From Yinghuangia seranimata (GTDB taxonomy: Bacteria > Actinomycetota > Actinomycetes > Streptomycetales > Streptomycetaceae): a DNA stretch of 64,000 nt. Numbering within the stretch: position 1 is the first letter of the stretch; the number at the start of each line of letters is the position of its first letter. The position numbers and the translations under genes are program-made. Below the pieces are notes generated by a model. It had not been told where the DNA came from, did not search any database, and saw only the letters and a program-made list of their open reading frames with translations. Location of the stretch: NCBI RefSeq assembly GCF_029953285.1, contig NZ_JASAOI010000042.1, forward strand, positions 108,833 to 172,832, read 5' to 3'. Below, piece after piece: positions 47,638 through 55,843 of this stretch.

Positions 47638-49527
47638 TCAGACCACCGCCGTCCCCGAGTACCTCGTCGCCGTCCGCAGGTCGCGTTCGATCCTGGCCGC
47701 GGCCGCGCGCAGCGGCGGCAGGACGTCGGCCTCGGTCTCGGCGACGGTGCGGCGGCGTACGTGCATCGCCACGTTCACTGCGGCGATCACCTTCCCCTGC
47801 CGGTCCCGCACCGGGACGGCGATCGAGCGCAGGCCCACCTCGAGTTCGTCCTCGGCGAGCGCGAAACCGGCCTGGGCCGTCGCGGTCAGGAGGGCGTCCA
47901 GGTCGGCGGGTGCGGTGACGGTGTGCGGGGTGAGCGCGGGTAGTTCCACCCGGTCGAGGTAGGCGGCGCGGTCGGCGGCGGTCAGGCCGGCAAGGAGCAC
48001 CCGGCCCATGGCCGTCGCGTACGCCGGGAGCCGGGTGCCGACGGTGATGTTCACGCTCATCACCCGCGCGACGGCCACCCGGCCGGCGTACTGGATGTCG
48101 TCCCCCGCGAGGATCGCGAGCGACGCCGAGTCGTGGACCCGCTCGGCGAGCGCCGCCAGGTGCGGGCGGGCGATCTGCGGCAGGGTCAGCCCCGACAAAT
48201 GGCTGTAGCCCAGGTCGAGGACCTTCGGGGTGAGCCGGAACCGCTTGCCGTCGCCGGTGACGTAGCCGAGGTAGGTCAGGGTGATCAGCGCGCGGCGCGC
48301 GGTCGCGCGGGCCAGGCCGGAGGCGTCGGCCACGGCCGACAGCGGGAGCCCTTCGGCGGACCCGCCCAGCGCGGTGACGACCGCCAGGCCGCGGGCCAGC
48401 GACTCGACGAACTCGGGGCCGAGGTCGGACTTCGCGGCCAGGCGGGCGGCGGATCCGGCGGGGGCGTCCGGCGTGCCGTGGGTCGGCGGGGAGGCAGAGG
48501 TCTCGTCCGGCGACGCCTCGGATGGCCCGGCCAGTCCGGCCGCCATGCGGTCGGCCACCTCCCGCATGCGGGGAAGGACCGTCTCCCGCAGCGAGTCGAC
48601 GGTCTGGCGGCTGGTGTGGCTGACCACGCTGAGCGCGCACGCGATGCCGCCCGCGGGGTCGGGGACCGGCAGTGCGATCGCCACGAGTCCGGGTTCGATC
48701 ATCTGGTCGTCGACGCCCGTGCCGTCCCGGTGGGACGCCTCGACCCGGGCCCGGAAGACCCGCTCGTCCCCCGTCGCGGCGACGGCTCCGGGCGGCACGG
48801 CGGCGAACGCGGTTGCGTCCGGGTCGGCCGCGCGGCGATGCCGCCACGCGGCCCAGTCCTGCTCGTCCCATGCGGCGGCGAACAGCACGCCCGGCGCGCC
48901 GAGCTCGGCGGGCAGCCGGTCCCCGATGCGGAACGCGAGCGACATGGCGCGCCGCCGGGTGGCCTGGTGGACGAAGCGGGCGCCGTCGGCGTCCGGCACC
49001 GCGAGCGAGACGGACTCGTCCAGCTCGTCGGCCAGCGCGTCCGCGATCGGCCCGAGCGTGTCGGGCACGCGGCTGGCGGCGAGGTAGGCGTTGCCGAGCT
49101 CCATCAGGGCCGGCGTGAGGACGGCGTCGCCCTCGTACGGGCGGACGTAGCCCAGCCGCTCCAGCGTGCTCAGCACCCGGTCGACCGTGGACCGCGCGAG
49201 CCCGGTCACCCGCGCGAGCTCGGACACCCGCCGCCGGCCCCGCGAGGCGGCGAGCGCCTGGATCACCGCGATCCCGCGCATGAGGGGCGCTACGGCCTCC
49301 GGCGGCGGCTCGGACGAGGGCGTCTCCGCCGGCCCCGGTTCCGACGGTCGCGCCTGACCGGCGGGCCCGGGAGCGTTCCGCGCCTGGTCATGCGTCTCCG
49401 GCGCCTCCGCCGGGGCCGCGGGCTCGGCGCGTCGCGGCCCCGTCCGTGCCGGCGTGCCGGGGTCCGGGGCGCCGGTGGCCGCCGCCACGGGGTCCCGGTC
49501 GTCGCCTGACCGCTCCTTCTCGTCCAC
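47638..49527 (-). CDS. Tandem (fused) IclR-family regulator of the protocatechuate cluster
   Basis: 629 residues from GTG 49527 (GGAG seven bases before). A Pro/Ala/Glu-rich tail of about 80 residues leads into two complete IclR units. Unit 1: VSELARVTGLARSTVDRVLS (wHTH) and a sensing domain with VSLAVPDADGARFVHQATR. Unit 2, from about residue 375: LSAVADASGLARATARRALI, SLAILAGDDIQYAGRVAVAR, AVNVAMHVRRRTVAETEADV. Second-unit sequences are close to PcaR/PobR-type regulators that sense 4-hydroxybenzoate or beta-ketoadipate. It is divergent from pcaI with an operator between. Normal IclR proteins are about 250 residues; this one carries two sensors on one chain. Confidence 0.9.
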   Translation of the reverse strand: MDEKERSGDDRDPVAAATGAPDPGTPARTGPRRAEPAAPAEAPETHDQARNAPGPAGQARPSEPGPAETPSSEPPPEAVAPLMRGIAVIQALAASRGRRRVSELARVTGLARSTVDRVLSTLERLGYVRPYEGDAVLTPALMELGNAYLAASRVPDTLGPIADALADELDESVSLAVPDADGARFVHQATRRRAMSLAFRIGDRLPAELGAPGVLFAAAWDEQDWAAWRHRRAADPDATAFAAVPPGAVAATGDERVFRARVEASHRDGTGVDDQMIEPGLVAIALPVPDPAGGIACALSVVSHTSRQTVDSLRETVLPRMREVADRMAAGLAGPSEASPDETSASPPTHGTPDAPAGSAARLAAKSDLGPEFVESLARGLAVVTALGGSAEGLPLSAVADASGLARATARRALITLTYLGYVTGDGKRFRLTPKVLDLGYSHLSGLTLPQIARPHLAALAERVHDSASLAILAGDDIQYAGRVAVARVMSVNITVGTRLPAYATAMGRVLLAGLTAADRAAYLDRVELPALTPHTVTAPADLDALLTATAQAGFALAEDELEVGLRSIAVPVRDRQGKVIAAVNVAMHVRRRTVAETEADVLPPLRAAAARIERDLRTATRYSGTAVV

Positions 49528-49611
49528 TGGGTGCTCCCACACAGTCTCGTCGTCCCGCCCGCCGAACCGTTGACACGGCCGACGGCCCCCGGCACACTCT
49601 GCGCGCTTGTT

Positions 49612-49625
49612 TGAACAATAGTTCA
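49612..49625. promoter_or_regulatory. Palindrome in the regulator-pcaI intergenic region (IclR-type operator)
   Basis: TGAACAATAGTTCA is a 5+5 bp inverted repeat with a 4-base spacer, 26 bp before ATG 49651. A looser half-site GCGAACA follows at 49630-49636. AT-rich, TGAAC/GTTCA-type symmetry is common for IclR sites such as PcaR and PobR boxes. It overlaps the presumed pcaI promoter. Confidence 0.6.
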
Positions 49626-49650
49626 CTGAGCGAACAGGGAAGGTGAGGGC

Positions 49651-50478
49651 ATGTCCGAGATCCGGCCGCTGCGCGACGCGGTGGCGGAGCTGATCCACGA
49701 CGGGGACACCGTCGCGATGGAAGGCTTCACGCACCTGATTCCGTTCGCCGCCGCGCACGAGATCATCAGGCAGCGCATCACCGACCTGACCCTGGTCCGC
49801 ATGACGCCCGACGTCATCTACGACCAGCTCATCGGCGCCGGCCTGGTCCGCAAACTGGTGTTCTCGTGGGGCGGCAACCCGGGCGTCGGGTCGCTGCACC
49901 GGTTCCGGGACGCGGTCGAGAACGGCTGGCCGCGCCCGCTCGAGCTGGACGAGCACAGCCACGCCGGCATGGCGAACCGCTACGTCGCGGGTGCCTCCGG
50001 GCTGCCCTTCGCGGTGCTGCGCGGCTACCGCGGCACCGACCTCGGCGGCCGCACCTCCACCGTCTCGACCGTGACCTGCCCGTTCACGGGCGAGGAGCTG
50101 GCCGCGGTGGCGGCGGTCAACCCGGACGTCACCGTCATCCACGCCCAGCAGGCCGACCGCGCGGGCAACGTGCGGTTCTGGGGGCTGACCGGCGTCCAGA
50201 AGGAGGCCGCGCTGGCCGCGAAGCGAGTCCTGGTGACCGTCGAGGAGGTCGTGGACGCGTTCGAGCCCCGGCCCGGCGCGGTCGTGCTGGCGTCGTGGAC
50301 GGTGGACGCGATCGCCGAGGTCCCCGGCGGCGCGCACCCCTCGTACGCGGCGGGCTACTCGGTCCGCGACAACGCCCACTACCAGGCCTGGGACGCCGTC
50401 GCGCGGGACCGCGACGCGTTCACCGCCTGGCTCGACCGCACGTTCCCCGCGCAGCGCGAAGGAGCCGTCCCGGCATGA
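49651..50478 (+). CDS. pcaI: 3-oxoadipate CoA-transferase, subunit A
   Basis: 275 residues from ATG 49651 (GGAAGGTGAGGGC upstream). Family I CoA-transferase alpha subunit: IHDGDTVAMEGFTHLIPFAA, TLVRMTPDVIYDQLIGAG, FSWGGNPGVGSLHRFRDA, HAQQADRAGNVRFWG. Sequence style is closer to glutaconate-CoA-transferase/IpdA-like subunits than to the Pseudomonas PcaI, but the context with pcaJ, F, H, G, B, L decides the assignment. With PcaJ it activates 3-oxoadipate with succinyl-CoA. The stop overlaps the pcaJ ATG (ATGA). Confidence 0.9.
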   Translation: MSEIRPLRDAVAELIHDGDTVAMEGFTHLIPFAAAHEIIRQRITDLTLVRMTPDVIYDQLIGAGLVRKLVFSWGGNPGVGSLHRFRDAVENGWPRPLELDEHSHAGMANRYVAGASGLPFAVLRGYRGTDLGGRTSTVSTVTCPFTGEELAAVAAVNPDVTVIHAQQADRAGNVRFWGLTGVQKEAALAAKRVLVTVEEVVDAFEPRPGAVVLASWTVDAIAEVPGGAHPSYAAGYSVRDNAHYQAWDAVARDRDAFTAWLDRTFPAQREGAVPA

Positions 50479-51263
50479 CCACCGCAGCCACCGCCCCCTC
50501 CGACCGCTCCGCCGCGCCCGCCTGGAGCAGCGACGAGCTCATGACCGTCAACGCCGCCCGGGCACTGGCCGCCGCGCGAACCTGCTTCGTCGGCATCGGC
50601 CTGCCGAGCACCGCGGCCAACCTGGCGCGCCGCACCGCCAACCCCGACCTGGTGCTGATCTACGAGTCGGGCGCGATCGGCGCCAAGCCGACGCGGCTGC
50701 CGCTGTCCATCGGCGACGGCGAACTCGCCGACACCGCCGACGCGGTGGTGTCCGTGCCCGAGATGTTCAACTACTGGCTCCAGGGCGGCCGGATCGACGT
50801 CGGGTTCCTCGGCGCGGCGCAGCTCGACCGCTTCGGCAACATCAACACCACGATCGTCGACCGCGGTCCCGACCGTCCGGAGGGCCGACTGCCGGGTGCG
50901 GGCGGCGCGCCCGAGATCGCCGCGAACTGCGGCGAGGTGCTCATCGTGCTGCGGCACTCGCCGCGCAACATGGTCGCCGCCCTGGACTTCCGCACCTCGG
51001 TCGGCCACGGCGACGGCGTCGGCGACCGCGCGCGGCTCGGCCTGCGCGGGCGCGGCCCGGTGGCGGTCATCACCGACCTCGGCGTGCTCCGCCCGTCCGC
51101 GACGACGAGCGAGCTCGAACTCACCGAACTCCACCCCGGTGTGACGGTGAATCAGGTGCGTGAGGCGACCGGCTGGCCACTCGCCGTGGCACCCGAGGTC
51201 GGCGTCACGGAGCCGCCGACCGCCGACGAGCTCACCGCCCTGCGCGCGCTCAAGGCCGCCTGA
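50475..51263 (+). CDS. pcaJ: 3-oxoadipate CoA-transferase, subunit B
   Basis: 262 residues from ATG 50475. The beta subunit of family I CoA-transferases: LMTVNAARALAAARTCFVGI, LIYESGAIGAKPTRLPLSI (Glu in YESG is the position of the catalytic glutamate that forms the CoA thioester), GGRIDVGFLGAAQLDRFGNI and LRHSPRNMVAALDF. It works as a heterodimer or heterotetramer with PcaI in the cytoplasm, the penultimate step of the beta-ketoadipate pathway. Translationally coupled to pcaI; pcaF follows after 52 bp. Confidence 0.9.
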   Translation: MTTAATAPSDRSAAPAWSSDELMTVNAARALAAARTCFVGIGLPSTAANLARRTANPDLVLIYESGAIGAKPTRLPLSIGDGELADTADAVVSVPEMFNYWLQGGRIDVGFLGAAQLDRFGNINTTIVDRGPDRPEGRLPGAGGAPEIAANCGEVLIVLRHSPRNMVAALDFRTSVGHGDGVGDRARLGLRGRGPVAVITDLGVLRPSATTSELELTELHPGVTVNQVREATGWPLAVAPEVGVTEPPTADELTALRALKAA

Positions 51264-51315
51264 TCCCCTCGTCCGCTCGACCATCCGAACTCCGGCTTCC
51301 AGAAAGGCTCGCGGT

Positions 51316-52494
51316 ATGAACGACGTCTTCATCGTCGACGCGGTCCGCACCCCGTTCGGCAAGTACGGCGGCGCGCTGTCCGGCGTCCGCCCCGACGACC
51401 TGGCCGCGCACGTCGTCCGCGCGCTCCTCGACCGCGCCCCCGAGCTCGACCCGGCGCGCGTGGACGACGTGTTCTTCGGCGACGCGAACGGCGCGGGCGA
51501 GGACAACCGCAACGTCGCGCGCATGGCGGTGCTGCTGGCGGGACTTCCCACGTCGGTGCCCGGCACCACCGTCAACCGGCTGTGCGGCTCCGGCATGGAG
51601 GCTGTCATCCAGGCCGCGCGGGCGATCGCGGTCGGCGACGCGTCGATCGCGGTGGCCGGCGGCGTCGAGTCGATGTCGCGTGCGCCGTGGGTGCTGCCGA
51701 AGCCCGAACGCGGCTTCCCGGCCGGCCACCAGGAGCTGTACTCGACGACGCTGGGCTGGCGCATGGTCAACCCCGCGATGCCCAAGGAGTGGACGATCGG
51801 GCTCGGCGAGGGCGCCGAACTCGTCGCCGAGCGCACCTCCGTCTCCCGCGCGGACCAGGACGCCTTCGCCCTGGCCAGCCACGACAAGGCGGTGCGGGCC
51901 TGGAAGGACGGCCGGTTCGCGGCCGAGGTCGTCGACTACCCCGGCGTCGACCTGGCGCGCGACGAGGCCGTGCGCGAGGGCGGCAGCATGGAGGGACTGG
52001 CCCGGCTCAAGCCGGCGTTCCGGAAGGACGGCACGGTCACCGCGGGCAACTCGTCCCCGCTCACGGACGGCGCCTCGGCCCTGCTGCTGTGCGACGAGGC
52101 CGGGCTGCGCGAGCTGGGCCGCGAACCGCTGGCCCGCATCGGCGCCCGCGCGGTGACCGGCATCGAGCCGCACCTGTTCGGGCTGGGCCCCGTGGAGGCC
52201 GTGCGGCGCGCGGTCGCCAAGTCCGGGCGGGCCTGGGACGAGCTGGCGACCGTCGAACTCAACGAGGCGTTCGCCGCCCAGGTCCTCGGCTGCCTGCACG
52301 AACTCCCGGAGCTGAACCCGGACATCGTGAACCCGTACGGCGGAGCGATCGCCATCGGCCACCCGCTCGGTGCCTCCGGCGCCCGGCTCGTCGGCACGGT
52401 CGCACGGCAACTGGCCGACGCCGGCTCGGGCGTGGGCGTCGCGGCGCTGTGCATCGGCGTCGGGCAGGGCCTCGCGGTCGTGCTCGAACGCTGA
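51316..52494 (+). CDS. pcaF: 3-oxoadipyl-CoA thiolase
   Basis: 392 residues from ATG 51316 with AGAAAGG upstream. A type II thiolase with catalytic Cys in VNRLCGSGMEAV, His in IAIGHPLGASGARL and Cys in ALCIGVGQG; FIVDAVRTPFGKYGGALSGV at the start and AGGVESMSRAPWVL are standard. It splits 3-oxoadipyl-CoA to acetyl-CoA and succinyl-CoA, the final pathway step. Flanked by pcaJ and pcaH in the same direction. Confidence 0.95.
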   Translation: MNDVFIVDAVRTPFGKYGGALSGVRPDDLAAHVVRALLDRAPELDPARVDDVFFGDANGAGEDNRNVARMAVLLAGLPTSVPGTTVNRLCGSGMEAVIQAARAIAVGDASIAVAGGVESMSRAPWVLPKPERGFPAGHQELYSTTLGWRMVNPAMPKEWTIGLGEGAELVAERTSVSRADQDAFALASHDKAVRAWKDGRFAAEVVDYPGVDLARDEAVREGGSMEGLARLKPAFRKDGTVTAGNSSPLTDGASALLLCDEAGLRELGREPLARIGARAVTGIEPHLFGLGPVEAVRRAVAKSGRAWDELATVELNEAFAAQVLGCLHELPELNPDIVNPYGGAIAIGHPLGASGARLVGTVARQLADAGSGVGVAALCIGVGQGLAVVLER

Positions 52495-52556
52495 CCGCGG
52501 CGACGCAGGACGCACCAGACAGGAACAGCACAGGAGTCGGCGGAGGAGTGACGGCT

Positions 52557-53327
52557 GTGGGCGATCCCACGCAGGAACTGATATCGAAGGAGATCGCGGA
52601 GGCGCGCGACGGTTACGCCGCCGCGCGGGCCGGCGGCGCGCCCGAGGGCCACCACCCCGACCGCGGCTACCTCCCGTACCGCAGCAGCGCGTTGCGGCAC
52701 CCGCACAACCCGCTGGAGCGGGTCGCGGACCCCGACGCGGTCGAACTGTCGGGCCCGGTGTTCGGCGTCACCGACGTCACCGACTGGGACGCGGACCTGA
52801 CCGCGCAGCACGTCGGCGAGCCGCTCGGCGAGCGGATCACCGTGACCGGCCAGGTCCTGGACCGCGCCGGGCGCCCGGTGCGCGGCCAGCTCGTGGAGAT
52901 CTGGCAGGCCAACGCGTCCGGCCGCTACGCCCACCAGCGCGACCGGCACCCCGCGCCGCTGGACCCGAACTTCACCGGCGCCGGGCGCTGCCTGACGGAC
53001 GACGAGGGCCGCTACACCTTCACCACCGTCAAGCCCGGCGCCTACCCGTGGCGGAACCACGTCAACGCGTGGCGCCCGGCGCACATCCACTTCTCGCTGT
53101 TCGGCGCCGCGTTCACCCAGCGGCTCGTGACGCAGATGTACTTCCCCGGCGACCCGCTGTTCGCGTACGACCCGATCCTCCAGTCGGTGACGGACGACGC
53201 GGCCCGACAGCGGCTCGTGGCCGCATACGACCACGACCTGTCCGTACCGGAGTTCTCGCTCGGCTACCGCTGGGACATCGTGCTGGACGGGCCGACCGCC
53301 ACCTGGATCGAGGAGGGCCGCGCATGA
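52557..53327 (+). CDS. pcaH: Protocatechuate 3,4-dioxygenase beta subunit
   Basis: 256 residues from GTG 52557; GTG 52548 is also in frame but sits on the GGAGGAG site. Intradiol dioxygenase with VEIWQANASGRYAHQRD (first Tyr ligand), GAYPWRNHVNAWRPAHIHF (Tyr, His, His ligands of the non-haem Fe(III)) and LVTQMYFPGDPLFAYDP. The beta subunit carries the iron. It opens protocatechuate to 3-carboxy-cis,cis-muconate. The pcaG ATG overlaps its stop. Confidence 0.95.
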   Translation: MGDPTQELISKEIAEARDGYAAARAGGAPEGHHPDRGYLPYRSSALRHPHNPLERVADPDAVELSGPVFGVTDVTDWDADLTAQHVGEPLGERITVTGQVLDRAGRPVRGQLVEIWQANASGRYAHQRDRHPAPLDPNFTGAGRCLTDDEGRYTFTTVKPGAYPWRNHVNAWRPAHIHFSLFGAAFTQRLVTQMYFPGDPLFAYDPILQSVTDDAARQRLVAAYDHDLSVPEFSLGYRWDIVLDGPTATWIEEGRA

Positions 53328-53917
53328 CGCCGCCTCAGCAGACCTCCGGACAACCGCTGTTGCCGCCGACGCCGGCGCAGACCGTCGGCCCGTTCTACGG
53401 CTACGCGCTGCCGTTCCCCGGCGGGCCCGAAGCCGTGCCGCCGGGCCGCCCCGACGCGATCACCGTGCACGGCGTGGTCTACGACGGATCGGGCGCGCCG
53501 ATCCCCGACGCCCTGCTGGAGTTCTGGCAGGCCGACCCCGACGGCACGCGCTCCGGCGCACCGGGCTCGCTGCGCCGCGACCCGGTGACCGGCGGGTTCC
53601 TCGGGCGGCACCCGCACGTGTTCACCGGGTTCACCCGGGTCGCGACCGACGCCGACGGCGGGTACGCGGTGCACACGCTCGCACCGCCCTCGTCGGCGCC
53701 GTACCTCGCGGTGGCGGTGTTCGCGCGAGGGCTGCTGCACCACCTGTACACGCGGGCGTACCTGCCGGTCGACGGCGCAGCGGACGACGCGCTGCTGGGC
53801 CGGCTCGCACCGGAGCGCCGCGCGACGCTGCTCGCCGTGCCGGGGCCCGACCGGACGTACCGGTTCGACGTGCGACTGCAGGGGGAGAACGAGACGGTGT
53901 TTCTTGAGCACGCGTGA
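53324..53917 (+). CDS. pcaG: Protocatechuate 3,4-dioxygenase alpha subunit
   Basis: 197 residues from ATG 53324 (ATGA overlap with pcaH). The intradiol fold is kept: TPAQTVGPFYGYALPF, ITVHGVVYDGSGAPIPDALLEFWQAD shortened here, TGFTRVATDADGGYAVHTL, FARGLLHHLYTRAYLP. The iron ligands are absent as expected for the alpha chain, which builds the active-site wall. The end ENETVFLEHA is typical of PcaG. The start of pcaB overlaps its last codons by 14 bases. Confidence 0.94.
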   Translation: MTPPQQTSGQPLLPPTPAQTVGPFYGYALPFPGGPEAVPPGRPDAITVHGVVYDGSGAPIPDALLEFWQADPDGTRSGAPGSLRRDPVTGGFLGRHPHVFTGFTRVATDADGGYAVHTLAPPSSAPYLAVAVFARGLLHHLYTRAYLPVDGAADDALLGRLAPERRATLLAVPGPDRTYRFDVRLQGENETVFLEHA

Positions 53918-55838
53918 ACCCTCGGCCGACGTCGGCCTGCTGACGCCGGGTCACGCCGGCTCGGCGGCCGAGGCGGCGACCGGTGACGCGGCGTTCCTCC
54001 AGGCGATGCTGGACGCCGAGGCGGCCCTGACCCGCGCGCAGGCCCGCCTCGGCGTCGCCCCGCCGGAGGCCGCGGAGGCGGTCGACGCGGCGGCGCGGGC
54101 CGACCGGTTCGACGTCCGCGACCTGGCCCTGCGCGCCCGCGCGGGCGGCAACCCGGTGATCCCCCTGGTCGCCGACCTGACCGCACTGGCCGGCAAGTCC
54201 GCCGCCCCGTACGTGCACCGAGGCGCGACCAGCCAGGACGTGCTCGACACAGCGATGATGCTGGTCGCGACCCGCACGCTCGGCCCAGTGCTCGACGACC
54301 TGACGGCCGCCGCCGAGGCAGCAGGACGCCTGGCGGCCGAACACCGGGGCACAGTGCAGGCCGCCCGCACCCTGACCCAGCAGGCGGTCCCGACGACCTT
54401 CGGCCTCAAGGCCGCCGGATGGCAGCTCCTGCTGACGGATGCGGCGGAGCGCCTGACCCGGGTCCGCGACGGGCTTCCCGCGCAACTGGGCGGCGCAGCA
54501 GGAACATTGGCGGCCTTCGAGGCCGATGCGGCATGGCCCGCGACAGACCGGGAGCAGACCGGCCACGCGAGCCTGCTCGCCGCGACGACCGCCACCGAAT
54601 GGGACGGCCCAACGCGCCCCACTGCCGACCAGGAATCCGTTGTTGGGGAGGACGCGGGCGAAGGCACCGACGGAGCGCTGCGCGAGCACACCGCACTCCC
54701 GCAGGAATCCAGCACCTCCGACGCAACGCGCTCGCTCCGCCTGGTAGCCCAATACGCCAGCGAACTCGGGCTCGCGGAACCGCTGCTGCCGTGGCACGTG
54801 CTGCGTACCCCGGTCGCGGACCTTGCCGGCGCACTCGCCTTCGCCTCCGGTGCGCTCGGCAAGGTCGCCGCCGACGTGCTGGTCATGGGCCGCACCGAGA
54901 TCGGCGAGCTGGCCGAGGGCACCGGCGGGGGCTCGTCGGCCATGCCGCACAAGGCCAACCCGGTCCGGGCCACGCTGATCGCGGCGGCCGCCCGGCAGGT
55001 CCCAGCGCTCGCGTCGGTGCTGTACGCGTCGATGGCCGCCGAGGACGAACGCCCGGCCGGGGCCTGGCACGCCGAATGGCCGTCGCTCCGGAGCGCACTG
55101 CGCCTCGTCGGCGGCGCCGCCCGCGACGCCGCCGAACTCCTCGCGGACCTGCGCGTCGACACCGACCGCATGCGCGCGAACCTGGCGGCCAACGGCGGCC
55201 TGCTCGCCGCCGAACAGGCAGCAGTCCGCCTGGAGCCGCTCCTGGGCCGCGGCGAGGCCCGCCGCCTCGTCGAACGCGTCGCGACGAGCGTCGGAACAGG
55301 CACCGAGCCGACCTTCGAGGCCGCCCTACGCGCCGAACTCGCGTCGTTGGACATACCCAGCACGGACCACTCAGCCGCGCAGCCGCCTACGCCCCCGGCC
55401 GAGCAGCCCAGCCAGGCGACCGATCCGGCCGCCGCCGCACCGCACTCCGGCGAGCCGCAGCGCACCGAACCGAACACCACGTCGTCGACCGCGCCGAGCA
55501 ACGCCGCCCGGTCCCTCGCGGCCTCGGCCGACGCGCAGCAGCCCGCCCAAGAGTCCGGTCCGGCAGCCGACGCAGCGCACTCCGGCGAGCCGCAAAACAC
55601 CGAACCGAACACCGCGTCGTCGACCGCGCCGCGGAACACGCCCGCCACCGGCGAAGCGCCCTCCTCGACCGCGCCGCAGCGCACTCCCGCCACCGGCGAA
55701 GCGCCATCAGGCGCCGAGCCGGTCGGCGGACGCCGACCCGCATCGTCCGACCTCTCGGCCCTCACCGACCCCGCCCGCCATCTCGGTGCCGCGTTCGCTC
55801 TCGTCGACCGTGTGCTCCTCGCCCGGAAAGCCCGCTGA
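53904..55838 (+). CDS. pcaB: 3-carboxy-cis,cis-muconate cycloisomerase with two low-complexity insertions
   Basis: 644 residues from TTG 53904, against about 350-460 in relatives. Fumarase/aspartase-superfamily core: HRGATSQDVLDTAMML, LTQQAVPTTFGLKAAGWQ, the signature GGGSSAMPHKANPV, and EWPSLRSALRLVGGAARDA. Between GAAGTLAAFEADAAW (about residue 205) and LVAQYASELGLAEPLLPWH about 60 extra residues are inserted, and between LASLDIPST and DPARHLGAAFALVDRVLL about 150 Ala/Pro/Ser/Thr/Glu-rich residues with internal repeats. The frame is open throughout and the fold resumes correctly, so these are insertions rather than frameshifts. The enzyme lactonises carboxymuconate. The TTG start overlaps pcaG by 14 bases. 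Confidence 0.9.
   Translation: MSTREPSADVGLLTPGHAGSAAEAATGDAAFLQAMLDAEAALTRAQARLGVAPPEAAEAVDAAARADRFDVRDLALRARAGGNPVIPLVADLTALAGKSAAPYVHRGATSQDVLDTAMMLVATRTLGPVLDDLTAAAEAAGRLAAEHRGTVQAARTLTQQAVPTTFGLKAAGWQLLLTDAAERLTRVRDGLPAQLGGAAGTLAAFEADAAWPATDREQTGHASLLAATTATEWDGPTRPTADQESVVGEDAGEGTDGALREHTALPQESSTSDATRSLRLVAQYASELGLAEPLLPWHVLRTPVADLAGALAFASGALGKVAADVLVMGRTEIGELAEGTGGGSSAMPHKANPVRATLIAAAARQVPALASVLYASMAAEDERPAGAWHAEWPSLRSALRLVGGAARDAAELLADLRVDTDRMRANLAANGGLLAAEQAAVRLEPLLGRGEARRLVERVATSVGTGTEPTFEAALRAELASLDIPSTDHSAAQPPTPPAEQPSQATDPAAAAPHSGEPQRTEPNTTSSTAPSNAARSLAASADAQQPAQESGPAADAAHSGEPQNTEPNTASSTAPRNTPATGEAPSSTAPQRTPATGEAPSGAEPVGGRRPASSDLSALTDPARHLGAAFALVDRVLLARKAR
55435..55710 (+). repeat. 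In-frame direct repeats in the pcaB C-terminal insertion
   Basis: A 135-bp (45-codon) imperfect direct repeat begins with GCACTCCGGCGAGCCGCA at 55442 and again at 55577, coding for HSGEPQ-(R/N)-TEPNT-(T/A)-SSTAP. A second, 45-bp repeat codes for TPATGEAPS twice (about 55650-55705). All keep frame. Confidence 0.85.
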
Positions 55839-55843
55839 CCGCC

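Noticed and set aside
54520..54735. Frameshift pair as the explanation of the first PcaB insertion
   Set aside because: The other frames over this stretch give no PcaB-like sequence, and the correct frame resumes without correction, so an insertion is simpler.
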